Of a stretch of DNA of 64,000 nucleotides, positions 1 to 12,407 are shown piece by piece. The notes under the pieces were generated by a model. That model made no database searches and had not been told where the DNA came from. It saw nothing but the letters and a program-made list of their open reading frames with translations. Location of the stretch: NCBI RefSeq assembly GCF_029227915.1, contig NC_079879.1, positions 28,774,501-28,838,500 of the forward strand, read 5' to 3'. The translations under genes were made by a program, and so were the position numbers. Position 1 is the stretch's first letter. The number at the start of each line of letters is the position of its first letter. This DNA comes from Hydractinia symbiolongicarpus. Its lineage: Eukaryota > Cnidaria > Hydrozoa > Anthoathecata > Hydractiniidae.

Positions 1-3000
1 ATGAGTTTACTCACTGGGTACTTTCCTTGTATACTTTTAACTATACGGGCCGAGTCCGGGATTTACGGAAAATCGCAGGTTTTCGTTTGCAGACGATTAA
101 ACATCTTTTATTCAGCGTCTCATCGAAAATAAAAACATTTTTAAAAACTACAAGTCTCATGGGCTTTAGTGGTGAAATAATAATTTAAAAAATCGTTTGG
201 GAAATGAGTTTACTCCCTGGGTACTTTCTTTGTATACTTTTGAGTATACGGGCCGAGTCCGGGATTTACGAGAAATCGCAGGTTTTCGTTTGCCGGCGAT
301 TAAACTTCTTTTATTCAGCGTCTCATCAAAAATGAAAACATTTTTGAAAACTACAAGTCTCGTGCGTTTTAGTGGTGAAAAAATAATTTAAAAAATCGTT
401 TGGGAAATGAGTTTACACCCTGGGTACTTTCTTTGTATGCTTTTGACTATACGGGCCGAGTCCGGGATTTACGGGAAATCGCAGGTTTTCGTTTGCCGGC
501 GATTAAACTTCTTTTATTCAGCGTCTCATCAAAAATAAAAACATATTTGAAAACTACAAGTCTCAAGCGTTTTAGTGGTGAAAAGATATTTTAAAAAATC
601 GTTTTGGAAATGAGTTTTCTCACAGGGTACTTTCTTTGTATACATTCGACTATACGGGCCAAGCCCGGGATTTACGGGAAATCGCGGGTTTTCGTTTGCC
701 GGCGATTAAACCACTTTCATTAAGCGTCTCATCAAAAATGAAAACATTTCTGAAAACTACAAGTCTCATGCGTTTTAGTGGTGAAAAAATAGTTTAAAAA
801 TTCGTTCGGGAAATGAGTTTACTCACTGGGTACTTTCCTTGTATACTTTTAACTATACGGGCCGAGTCCGGGATTTACGGAAAATCGCGGTTTTCGTTTG
901 CAGGCAATTAAACATCTTTTATTCAGCGTCTCATCAAAAATGAAAACATTTTTAAAAATTACAAGTCTCATGCGTTTTAGTGGTGAAAAAATAATTTAAA
1001 AATTCGTTCGGGAAATGAGTTTACTCACTGGGTACTTTCCTTGTATACTTTTAACTATACGGGCCGAGTGCGGAATTTACGGAAAATCGCAGGTTTTCGT
1101 TTGCCGGCGATTAAAGTTCTTTTTCTCAGCGTCTCATCAAAAATGAAAACATATTTGAAAACTACAAGTCTCAAGCGTTTTAGTGGTGAAAAGATATTTT
1201 AAAAAATCGTTTTGGAAATGAGTTTTCTCACAGGGTACTTTCTTTTTATACATTCGACTATACGGGCCGAGTCTGGGATTTGCGAGAAATCGCAGGTTTT
1301 CGTTTGCCGGCGATTAAACTTCTTTTATTCAGCGTCTCATCAAATATGAAAACATTTTTGAAAACTACAAGTCTCATGCGTTTTAGTGGTGAAAAAATAA
1401 TTTAAAAAATCGTTCGGGAAATGAGTTTACACCCTGGGTACTTTCTTTGTATACTTTTGACTATACGGGCCGAGTCCGTGATTTACGAGAAATCGCAGGT
1501 TTTCGTTTGCCGGCGATTAAACTTCTTTTATTCAGCGTCTCATCAAAAATGAAAACATTTTTTAAAACTACAAGTCTCAAGCGTTTTAGTGGTGAAAAGA
1601 TAATTTAAAAAATCGTTCGGGAAAAGAGTTTACTCCCTTGGTACTTCCTTTGTATACTTTTGACTATGCGGTCCGAGTCCGGGGTTTACGGGAAATGGCG
1701 GGTTTTCGTTTGCCGGCGATTAAACTTCTTTTATTCAGCGTCTCATCAAAAATGAAAACATTTTTGAAAACTACAAGTCTCAAGCGTTTTAGTGGTGAAA
1801 AGATAATTTAAAAAATCGTTTTGGAAATGAGTTTACTCACAGGGTACTTTCTTTGTATACTTTTGACTATACGGGCCGAGTCCGGGATTTACGGGAAATC
1901 GCAGGTTTTCGTTTGCCGGCGATTACACTTCTTTTATCCAGTGTCTCATCAAAAATGAAAACATTTTTAAAAACTACAATCTCATGGGCTTTAGTGGTGA
2001 AATAATAATTTAAAAAATCGTTTAGGAAATTAGTTTACTCCCTGGGTACTTTCTTTGTATACTTTTGACTATACGGGCCGAGTCCGGGATTTACGGGAAA
2101 TGGCAGGTTTTCGTTTGCCGGCGATTAAACTTCTTTTATTCAGCGTCTCATCAAAAATGAAAACATTTTTAAAAACTACAATTCTCATGCGTTTTAGTGG
2201 TGAAATAATAATTTAAAAAATCGTTTGGGAAATGAGTTTACTCCCTGGGTACTTTCTTTGTATACATTCGACTATACGGGCCAAGCCCGGGATTTACGGG
2301 AAATCGCGGGTTTTCGTTTGCCGGCGATTAAACCACTTTCATTAAGCGTCTCATCAAAAATGAAAACATTTTTGAAAACTACAAGTCTCAAGCGTTTTAG
2401 TGGTGAAAAATTAATTTAAAAATTCGTTCGGGAAATGAGTTTACTCATAGGGAACTTTCTTTGTATACTTTTGAGTATACGGGCCGAGTCCGGGATTTAC
2501 GAGAAATCGCAGGTTTTCGTTTGCCGGCGATTAAACTTCTTTTATTCAGCGTCTCATCAAAAATGAAAACATTTTTGAAAACTACAAGTCTCGTGCGTTT
2601 TAGTGGTGAAAAAATAATTTAAAAAATCGTTTGGGAAATGAGTTTACACCCTGGGTACTTTCTTTGTATGCTTTTGACTATACGGGCCGAGTCCGGGATT
2701 TACGGGAAATCGCAGGTTTTCGTTTGCCGGCGATTAAACTTCTTTTATTCAGCGTCTCATCAAAAATAAAAACATATTTGAAAACTACAAGTCTCAAGCG
2801 TTTTAGTGGTGAAAAGATATTTTAAAAAATCGTTTTGGAAATGAGTTTTCTCACAGGGTACTTTCTTTGTATACATTCGACTATACGGGCCAAGCCCGGG
2901 ATTTACGGGAAATCGCGGGTTTTCGTTTGCCGGCGATTAAACCACTTTCATTAAGCGTCTCATCAAAAATGAAAACATTTCTGAAAACTACAAGTCTCAT

Positions 3001-3446
3001 GCGTTTTAGTGGTGAAAAAATAGTTTAAAAATTCGTTCGGGAAATGAGTTTACTCCCTGGGTACTTTCTTTGTATACTTTTGAGTATACGGGCCGAGTCC
3101 GGGATTTACGGGAAATCGCAGGTTTTCGTTTGCCGGCGATTAAACTTCTTTTATTCAGCGTCTCATCAAGAATGAAAACATTTTTGAAAACTACAAGTCT
3201 CATGCGTTTTAGTGGTGAAAGAATAATTTAAAAAATCGTTCGGGAAAAGAGTTTACTCCCTGGGTACTTCCTTTGTATACTTTTGACTATGCGGGCCGAG
3301 TCCGGGGTTTACGGGAAATGGCGGGTTTTCGTTTGCCGGCGATTAAACTTCTTTTATTCAGCGTCTCATCAAAAATGAAAACATTTTTGAAAACTACAAG
3401 TCTCAAGCGTTTTAGTGGTGAAAAGATAATTTAAAAAATCGTTTTG
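1..3446 (+). repeat. Irregular left zone of the array
   Basis: This is about 17 monomers with no clear periodic higher-order unit. It mixes T (223 onward), A, B (around 640 and 2,860), C (around 10 and 840) and D (around 1,630). The window opens at base 1 inside a C-type copy. Only one long internal repetition stands out, the 602-bp block described separately. A single-base loss gives ATCGCGGTTTTCG near 886. No gene is present in the stretch. Confidence 0.85.
2454..3055 (+). repeat. 602-bp block repeated from 223-824
   Basis: Positions 2,454-3,055 repeat 223-824 at an offset of 2,231 bp (11 monomers), with no difference noticed by eye. The two blocks share rare variants: TTTACGAGAAATCG, CTCGTGCG, a TGTATGCTTTTG form of the hairpin arm, and AAAATAAAAACATATTTG. 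The ends are sharp: GGGT versus GGGA at 222/2,453 and CTCAC versus CTCCC at 825/3,056. The block covers three monomers (T, A-variant, B). Confidence 0.85.
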
Positions 3447-6400
3447 GAAATGAGTTTACTCCCTGGGTACTTTCTTTGTATACCTTTGAGTATACGGGCC
3501 GAGTCCGGGATTTACGGGAAATCGCAGGTTTTCGTTTGCCGGCGATTAAACTTCTTTTATTCAGCGTCTCATCAAGAATGAAAACATTTTTGAAAACTAC
3601 AAGTCTCATGCGTTTTAGTGGTGAAAGAATAATTTAAAAAATCGTTCGGGAAAAGAGTTTACTCCCTGGGTACTTCCTTTGTATACTTTTGACTATGCGG
3701 GCCGAGTCCGGGGTTTACGGGAAATGGCGGGTTTTCGTTTGCCGGCGATTAAACTTCTTTTATTCAGCGTCTCATCAAAAATGAAAACATTTTTGAAAAC
3801 TACAAGTCTCAAGCGTTTTAGTGGTGAAAAGATAATTTAAAAAATCGTTTTGGAAATGAGTTTACTCACAGGGTACTTTCTTTGTATACATTCGACTATA
3901 CGGGCCAAGCCCGGCATTTACGGGAAATCGCGGGTTTTCGTTTGCCGGCGATTAAACCACTTTCTTTAAGCGCCTCATCAAAAATGAAAACATTTCTGAA
4001 AACTACAAGTCCCATGCGTTTTAGTGGTGAAAAAATAATTTATAAATTCGTTCGGGAAATGAGTTTACTCACTGGGTACTTTCCTTGTATACTTTTAACT
4101 ATACGGGCCGAGTCCGGGATTTACGGAAAATCGCGGGTTTTCGTTTGCAGGCGATTAAACATCTTTTATTCAGCGTCTCATCAAAAATGAAAACATTTTT
4201 AAAAATACAAGTCTCATGGGCTTTAGTGGTGAAAGAATAATTTAAAAAATCGTTTGGGAAATGAGTTTACTCCCTGGGTACTTTCTTTGTATACTTTTGA
4301 GTATACGGGCCGAGTCCGGGATTTACGGGAAATCGCAGGTTTTCGTTTGCCGGCGATTAAACTTCTTTTATTCAGCGTCTCATAAAGAATGAAAACATTT
4401 TTGAAAACTACAAGTCTCATGCGTTTTAGTTGTGAAAGAATAATTTAAAAAATCGTTCGGGAAAAGAGTTTACTCCCTGGGTACTTCCTTTGTATACTTT
4501 TGACTATGCGGGCCGAGTCCGGGGTTTACGGGAAATGGCGGGTTTTCGTTTGCAGGCGATTAAACATCTTTTATTCAGCGTCTCATCAAAAATAAAAACA
4601 TTTCTGAAAACTACAAGTCTCGTGCGTTTTAGTGGTGAAAAAATAATTTATAAATTCGTTCGGGAAATGAGTTTACTCACTGGGAACTTTCCTTGTATAC
4701 TTTTAACTATACGGGCCGAGTGCGGGATTTACGGAAAATCGCGGGTTCTCGTTTGCAGGCGATTAAACATCTTTTATTCAGCGTCTCATCAAAAATGAAA
4801 ACATTTTTAAAAACTACAAGTCTCATGGGCTTTAGTGGTGAAAGAATAATTTAAAAAATCGTTTGGGAAATGAGTTTACTCCCTGGGTACTTTCTTTGTA
4901 TACTTTTGAGTATACGGGCCGAGTCCGGGATTTACGGGAAGTCGCAGGTTTTCGTTTGCCGGCGATTAAACTTCTTTTATTCAGCGTCTCATAAAGAATG
5001 AAAACATTTTTGAAAACTACAAGTCTCATGCGTTTTAGTTGTGAAAGAATAATTTAAAAAATCGTTCGGGAAAAGAGTTTACTCCCTGGGTACTTCCTTT
5101 GTATACTTTTGACTATGCGGGCCGAGTCCGGGATTTACGGGAAATGGCGGGTTTTCGTTTGCCGGCGATTAAACTTCTTTTATTCAGCGTCTCATCAAAA
5201 ATGAAAACATTTTTGAAAACTACAAGTCTCAAGCGTTTTAGTGGTGAAAAGATAATTTAAAAAATCGTTTTGGAAATGCGTTTACTCACAGGGTACTTTT
5301 TTTGTATACATTCGACTATACGGGCCAAGCCAGGCATTTACGGGAAATCGCGGGTTTTCGTTTGCCGGCGATTAAACCACTTTCTTTAAGCGTCTTATCA
5401 AAAATAAAAACATTTCTGAAAACTACAAGTCTCATGCGTTTTAGTGGTGAAATAATAATTTATAAATTCGTTCGGGAAATGAGTTTACTCACTGGGTACT
5501 TTCCTTGTATACTTTTAACTATACGGGCCGGGTCCGGGATTTACGGAAAATCGCGGGTTTTCGTTTGCAGGCGATTAAACATCTTTTATTCAGCGTCTCA
5601 TCAAAAATGAAAACATTTTTAAAAACTACAAGTCTCATGGGCTTTAGTGGTGAAAGAATAATTTAAAAAATCGTTTGGGAAATGAGTTTACTCCCTGGGT
5701 ACTTTCTTTGTATACTTTTGAGTATACGGGCCGAGTCCGGGATTTACGGGAATTTGCAGGTTTTCGTTTGCCGGCGATTAAACTTCTTTTATTCAGCGTC
5801 TCATAAAGAATGAAAACATTTTTGAAAACTACAAGTCTCATGCGTTTTAGTTGTGAAAGAATAATTTAAAAAATCGTTCGGGAAAAGAGTTTACTCCCTG
5901 GGTACTTCCTTTGTATACTTTTGACTATGCGGGCCGAGTCTGGGGTTTACGGGAAATGGCGGGTTTTCGTTTGCCGGCGATTAAACTTCTTTTATTCAGC
6001 GTCTCATCAAAAATGAAAACATTTTTGAAAACTACAAGTCTCAAGCGTTTTAGTGGTGAAAAGATAATTTAAAAAATCGTTTTGGAAATGAGTTTACTCA
6101 CAGGGTACTTTCTTTGTATACATTCGACTATACGGGCCAAGCCCGGCATTTACGGGAAATCGCGGGTTTTCGTTTGCCGGCGATTAAACCACTTTCTTTA
6201 AGCGTCTCATCAAAAATAAAAACATTTCTGAAAACTACAAGTCTCATGCGTTTTAGTGGTGAAAAAATAATTTATAAATTCGTTCGGGAAATGAGTTTAC
6301 TCACTGGGTACTTTCCTTGTATACTTTTGACTATACGGGCCGAGTCCGAGATTTACGGAAAATCGAAGGTTTTCGTTTGCCGGCGATTAAACTTCTTATA

Positions 6401-6490
6401 TTCAGCGTCTCATCAAAAATGAAAACATTTCTGAAAACTACAAGTCTCATGCGTTTTAGTGGTGAAAAAATAATTTAAAAATTTGTTCGG
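3447..6490 (+). repeat. Tetrameric HOR (T-D-B-C), three full units and one trimer
   Basis: Unit starts at GAAATGAG are 3,447, 4,258, 4,867 and 5,679, and the last unit ends at 6,490. Lengths are 811, 609, 812 and 812 bp. The three long units run T, D, B, C in fixed order, and each T-type copy after the first carries CATAAAGAATG. The second unit (4,258-4,866) is one monomer short because its second monomer is a hybrid of D on the left with C/B sequence on the right. Just before it, 3,040-3,851 carries two T-D dimers 406 bp apart. The order and spacing support a true HOR created by repeated unequal exchange. Confidence 0.88.
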
Positions 6491-8950
6491 GAAATGAGTT
6501 TACTCACTGGGTACTTTCCTTGTATACTTTTGACTATACGGGCCGAGTCCGGGGTTTACGGGAAATGGCGTGTTTTCGTTTGCCGGCGATTAAACTTCTT
6601 TTATTCAGCGTCTCATCAAAAATGAAAACATTTTTGAAAACTACAAGTCTCATGCGTTTTAGTGGTGAAAAAATAATTTAAAAATTTGTTCGGGAAATGA
6701 GTTTACTCACTGGGTACTTTCCTTGTATACTTTTGACTATACGGGCCGAGTCCGGGGTTTACGGGAAATGGCGGGTTTTCGTTTGCCGGCGATTAAACTT
6801 CTTTTATGCAGCGTCTCATCAAAACTGAAAACATTTTTGAAAACTACAAGTCTCAAGCGTTTTAGTGGTGAAAAGATAATTTAAAAAATCGTTTTGGAAA
6901 TGAGTTTACTCACAGGGTACTTTCTTTGTATACATTCGACTATACGGGCCAAGCCCGGCATTTACGGGAAATCGCGGCTTTTCGTTTGCCGGCGATTAAA
7001 CCACTTTCATTAAGCGTCTCATCAAAAATGAAAACATTTTTAAAAACTACAAGTCTCATGGGCTTTAGTGGTGAAAGAATAATTTAAAAAATCGTTTGGG
7101 AAATGAGTTTACTCCCTGGGTACTTTCTTTGTATACTTTTGAGTATACGGGCCGAGTCCGGGATTTACGGGAAATCGCAGGTTTTCGTTTGCCGGCGATT
7201 AAACTTCTTTTATTCAGCGTCTCATCAAGAATGAAAACATTTTTGAAAACTACAAGTATCATGCGTTTTAGTGGTGAAAAAATAATTTAAAAATTCGTTC
7301 GGGAAAAAAGTTTACTCACTGGGTACTTTCCTTGTATACTTTTGACTATACGGGCCGAGTCCGTGATTTACGGAAAATCGCAGGTTTTCGTTTGCCGGCG
7401 ATTAAACTTCTTATATTCAGCGTCTCATCAAAAATGAAAACATTTCTGAAAACTACAAGTCTCATGCGTTTTAGTGGTGAAAAAATAATTTAAAGATTTG
7501 TTCGGGAAATGAGTTTACTCACTGGGTACTTTCCTTGTATACTTTTAACTATACGGGCCGAGTCCGGGATTTACGGAAAATCGCGGGTTTTCGTTTGCAG
7601 GCGATTAAACATCTTTTATTCAGCGTCTCATCAAGAATGAAAACATTTTTGAAAACTACAAGTCTCATGCGTTTTAGTGGTGAAAGAATAATTTAAAAAA
7701 TCGTTCGGGAAAAGAGTTTACTCCCTGGGTACTTCCTTTGTATACTTTTGACTATGCGGGCCGAGTCCGGGGTTTACGGGAAATGGCGGGTTTTCGTTTG
7801 CCGGCGATTAAACTTCTTTTATTTAGCGTCTCATCAAAAATGAAAACATTTTTGAAAACTACAAGTCTCAAGCGTTTTAGTGGTGAAAAGATAATTTAAA
7901 AAATCGTTTTGGAAATGAGTTTACTCACAGGGTACTTTCTTTGTATACATTCGACTATACGGGCCAAGCCCGGCATTTACGGAAAATAGCGGGTTTTCGT
8001 TTGCCGGCGATTAAACCACTTTCTTTAAGCGTCTCATCAAAAATGAAAACATTTCTGAAAACTACAAGTCTCATGCGTTTTAGTGGTGAAAAAATAATTT
8101 ATAAATTCGTTCGGGAAATGAGTTTACTCACTGGGCACTTTCCTTGTATACTTTTAACTATACGGGCCGAGTCCGGGATTTACGGAAAATCGCGGGTTTT
8201 CGTTTGCAGGCGATTAAACATCTTTTATTCAGCGTCTCATCAAAAATGAAAACATTTTTAAAAACTACAAGTCTCATGGGCTTTAGTGGTGAAAGAATAA
8301 TTTAAAAAATCGTTTGGGAAATGAGTTTACTCCCTGGGTACTTTCTTTGTATACTTTTGAGTATACGGGCCGAGTCCGGGATTTACGGGAAATCGCAGGT
8401 TTTCGTTTGCCGGCGATTAAACTTCTTTTATTCAGCGTCTCATAAAGAATGAAACATTTTTGAAAACTACAAGTCTCATGCGTTTTAGTTGTGAAAGAAT
8501 AATTTAAAAAATCGTTCGGGAAAAGAGTTTACTCCCTGGGTACTTCCTTTGTATACTTTTGACTATGCGGGCCGAGTCTGGGGTTTACGGGAAATGGCGG
8601 GTTTTCGTTTGCCGGCGATTAAACTTCTTTTATCCAGCGTCTCATCAAAAATGAAAACATTTTTGAAAACTACAAGTCTCAAGCGTTTTAGTGGTGAAAA
8701 AATAATTTATAAATTCGTTCGGGAAATGAGTTTACTCACTGGGTACTTTCCTTGTATACTTTCAACTATACGGGCCGAGTCCGGGATTTACGGAAAATCG
8801 CAGGTTTTCGTTTGCAGGCGATTAAACATCTTTTATTCAGCGTCTCATCAAAAATGAAAACATTTTTAAAAACTACAAGTCTCATGCGTTTTAGTGGTTA
8901 AAAAATAATTTAAAAATTTGATCGGGAAATAAGTTTACTCACTGGGTCCT
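6491..8950 (+). repeat. Mixed zone between HOR blocks
   Basis: About 12 monomers of types A, B, C, D and T follow without a stable period. The order T-D-C appears from about 8,305 to 8,930, the first trimeric version of the tetramer to the left. One T copy has lost a base in the dyad spacer (GAATGAAACATTT near 8,450). Another copy has AAAAAAGTTTACTCACTGGG near 7,305. No gene or non-satellite sequence is present. Confidence 0.8.
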
Positions 8951-11900
8951 TTCTTTGTATACTTTTGACTATACGGGCCGAGTCCGGGATTTACGGGGAG
9001 TCGCGGGTTTTCGTTTGCCGGCGATTAAACTTCTTTTATTCAGCGTGTCATCAAAAATGAAAACATTTTTAAAAACTACAATCTCATGGGCTTTAGTGGT
9101 GAAATAATAATTTGAAAAATCGTTTAGGAAATTAGTTTACTCCCTGGGTACTTTCTTTGTATACTTTTGACTATACGGGCCGAGTCCGGGATTTACGGGA
9201 AATCGCAGGTTTTCGTTTGCCGGCGATTAAACTTCTTTTATTCAGCGTCTCATCAAAAATGAAAACATTTTTGAAAACTACAATTCTCATGCGTTTTAGT
9301 GGTGAAATAATAATTTAAAAAATCGTTTGGGAAATGAGTTTACTCCCTGGGTACTTTCTTTGTATACTTTTGAGTATACGGGCCGAGTCCGGGATTTACT
9401 GGAAATCGCAGGTTTTCGTTTGCCGGCGATTAAACTTCTTTTATTCAGCGTCTTATCAAAAATGAAAACATTTTTGAAAACTACAAGTCTCATGCATTTT
9501 AGTGGTGAAAAAATATTTTAAAAAATCGTTCGGGAAATGCGTTTACACCCTGGGTACTTTCTTTGTATACTTTTGACTATACGGCCCGAGTCCGGGATTT
9601 ACGGGAAATCGCGGGTTTTCGTTTGCCGGCGATTAAACTTCTTTTATCCAGTGTCTCATCAAAAATGAAAACATTTTTAAAAATTACAATCTCATGGGCT
9701 TTAGTGGTGAAATAATAATTTAAAAAATCGTTTGGGAAATGAGTTTACTCCCTGGGTACTTTCTTTGTATACTTTTGACTATACGGGCCGAGTCCAGGAT
9801 TTACGGGAAATCGCAGGTTTTCGTTTGCCGGCGATTAAACTTCTTTTATTCAGCGTCTCATTAAAAATGAAAACATTTTTGAAAACTACAAGTCTCATGC
9901 GGTTTAGTGGTGAACAAATAATTTAAAAAATTGTTCGGGAAATGAGTTTACTCCCTGGGTACTTTCTTTGTATACTTTTGAGTATACGGGCCGAGTCCGG
10001 GATTTACGGGAAATCGCAGGTTTTCGTTTGCCGGCGATTAAACTTCTTTTATTCAGCGTCTCATAAAGAATAAAAAATTTTTTGAAAACTACAAGTCTCA
10101 TGCGTTTTAGTTGTGAAAGAATAATTTAAAAAATCGTTCGGGAAAAGAGTTTACTCCCTGGGTACTTCCTTTGTATACTTTTGACTATGCGGGCCGAGTC
10201 CGGGGTTTACGGGAAATGGCGGGTTTTCGTTTGCCGGCGATTAAACTTCTTTTATCCAGCGTCTCATCAAAAATGAAAACATTTTTGAAAACTACAAGTC
10301 TCAAGCGTTTTAGTGGTGAAAAAATGATTTATAAATTCGTTCGGGAAATGAGTTTACTCACTGGGTACTTTCCTTGTATACTTTTAACTATACGGGCCGA
10401 GTCCGGGATTTACGGAAAATCGCAGGTTTTCGTTTGCCGGCGATTAAACTTCTTATATTCAGCGTCTCATCAAAAATGAAAACATTTCTGAAAACTACAA
10501 GTCTCATGCGTTTTAGTGGTGAAAAAATAATTTAAAAATTTGTTCGGGAAATGAGTTTACTTACTGGGTACTTTCCTTGTATACTTTTAACTATACGGGC
10601 CGAGTCCGGGATTTACGGGAAATCGCGGGTTTTCGTTTGCCGGCGATTAAACTTCTTTTATTCAGCGTCTCATCAAAAATGAAAACATTTTTAAAAACTA
10701 CAAGTCTCATGGGCTTTAGTGGTGAAATAATAATTTAAAAAATCGTTTGGGAAATGAGTTTACTCCCTGGGTACTTTCTTTGTATACTTTTGACTATACG
10801 GGCCGAGTCCGGGATTTACGGGAAATCGCGGGTTTTCGTTTGCCGGCGATTAAACATCTTTTATTCAGCGTCTCCTCAAAAATGAAAACATTTTTAAAAA
10901 CTACAAGTCTCATGGGCTTTAGTGGTGAAATAATAATTTAAAAAATCGTTTGGGAAATGATTTTACTCCCTGGGTACTTTCTTTGTATACTTTTGACTAT
11001 ACGGGCCGAGTCCAGGATTTACGGGAAATCGCAGGTTTTCGTTTGCCGGCGATTAAACTTCTTTTATTCAGCGTCTCATTAAAAATGAAAACATTTTTGA
11101 AAACTACAAGTCTCATGCGGTTTAGTGGTGAACAAATAATTTAAAAAATTGTTCGGGAAATGAGTTTACTCCCTGGGTACTTTCTTTGTATACTTTTGAC
11201 TATACGGGCCAAGCCGGGATTTACGGGAAATGGCGGGTTTGTGTTTGCCGGCGATTAAAGGTCTTTTATTCAGCGTCTCATCAAAAATGAAAACATTTTT
11301 GAAAACTACAAGTCTCATGCGTTTTAGTGGTGAAAAGTAATATAAAAAATTGCTCGGGAAATGAGTTTACTCCCTGGGTACTTTCTTTGTATACTTTTGA
11401 CTATACGGGCCGAGTCCGGGATTTACGGGGAGTCGCGGGTTTTCGTTTGCCGGCGATTAAACTTCTTTTATTCAGCGTGTCATCAAAAATGAAAACATTT
11501 TTAAAAACTACAATCTCATGGGCTTTAGTGGTGAAATAATAATTTAAAAAATCGTTTAGGAAATTAGTTTACTCCCTGGGTACTTTCTTTGTATACTTTT
11601 GACTATACGGGCCGAGTCCGGGATTTACGGGAAATCGCAGGTTTTCGTTTGCCGGCGATTAAACTTCTTTTATTCAGCGTCTCATCAAAAATGAAAACAT
11701 TTTTGAAAACTACAATTCTCATGCGTTTTAGTGGTGAAATAATAATTTAAAAAATCGTTTGGGAAATGAGTTTACTCCCTGGGTACTTTCTTTGTATACT
11801 TTTGAGTATACGGGCCGAGTCCGGGATTTACTGGAAATCGCAGGTTTTCGTTTGCCGGCGATTAAACTTCTTTTATTCAGCGTCTTATCAAAAATGAAAA

Positions 11901-12407
11901 CATTTTTGAAAACTACAAGTCTCATGCATTTTAGTGGTGAAAAAATATTTTAAAAAATCGTTCGGGAAATGCGTTTACACCCTGGGTACTTTCTTTGTAT
12001 ACTTTTGACTATACGGCCCGAGTCCGGGATTTACGGGAAATCGCGGGTTTTCGTTTGCCGACGATTAAACTTCTTTTATCCAGTGTCTCATCAAAAATGA
12101 AAACATTTTTAAAAACTACAATCTCATGGGCTTTAGTGGTGAAATAATAATTTAAAAAATCGTTTGGGAAATGAGTTTACTCCCTGGGTACTTTCTTTGT
12201 ATACTTTTGACTATACGGGCCGAGTCCAGGATTTACGGGAAATCGCAGGTTTTCGTTTGCCGGCGATTAAACTTCTTTTATTCAGCGTCTCATTAAAAAT
12301 GAAAACATTTTTGAAAACTACAAGTCTCATGCGGTTTAGTGGTGAACAAATAATTTAAAAAATTGTTCGGGAAATGAGTTTACTCCCTGGGTACTTTCTT
12401 TTTATAC
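8951..12407 (+). repeat. Five-monomer block repeated 2,432 bp apart
   Basis: The block 8,951-9,975 reappears at 11,383-12,407 (12-monomer offset), in order H, G, T, F, A. Shared rare marks include TTTACTGGAAATCG, CTCATGCATTTTAG, ATGCGTTTACACCC with CGGCCCGAG, and CATGCGGTTTAGTGGTGAAC. Differences noticed include TTTGAAAAATCG versus TTTAAAAAATCG and GCCGGCGA versus GCCGACGA. The stretch between the two copies holds C, D, A and E copies. The same series recurs again from about 20,971 to 21,800. Confidence 0.82.
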
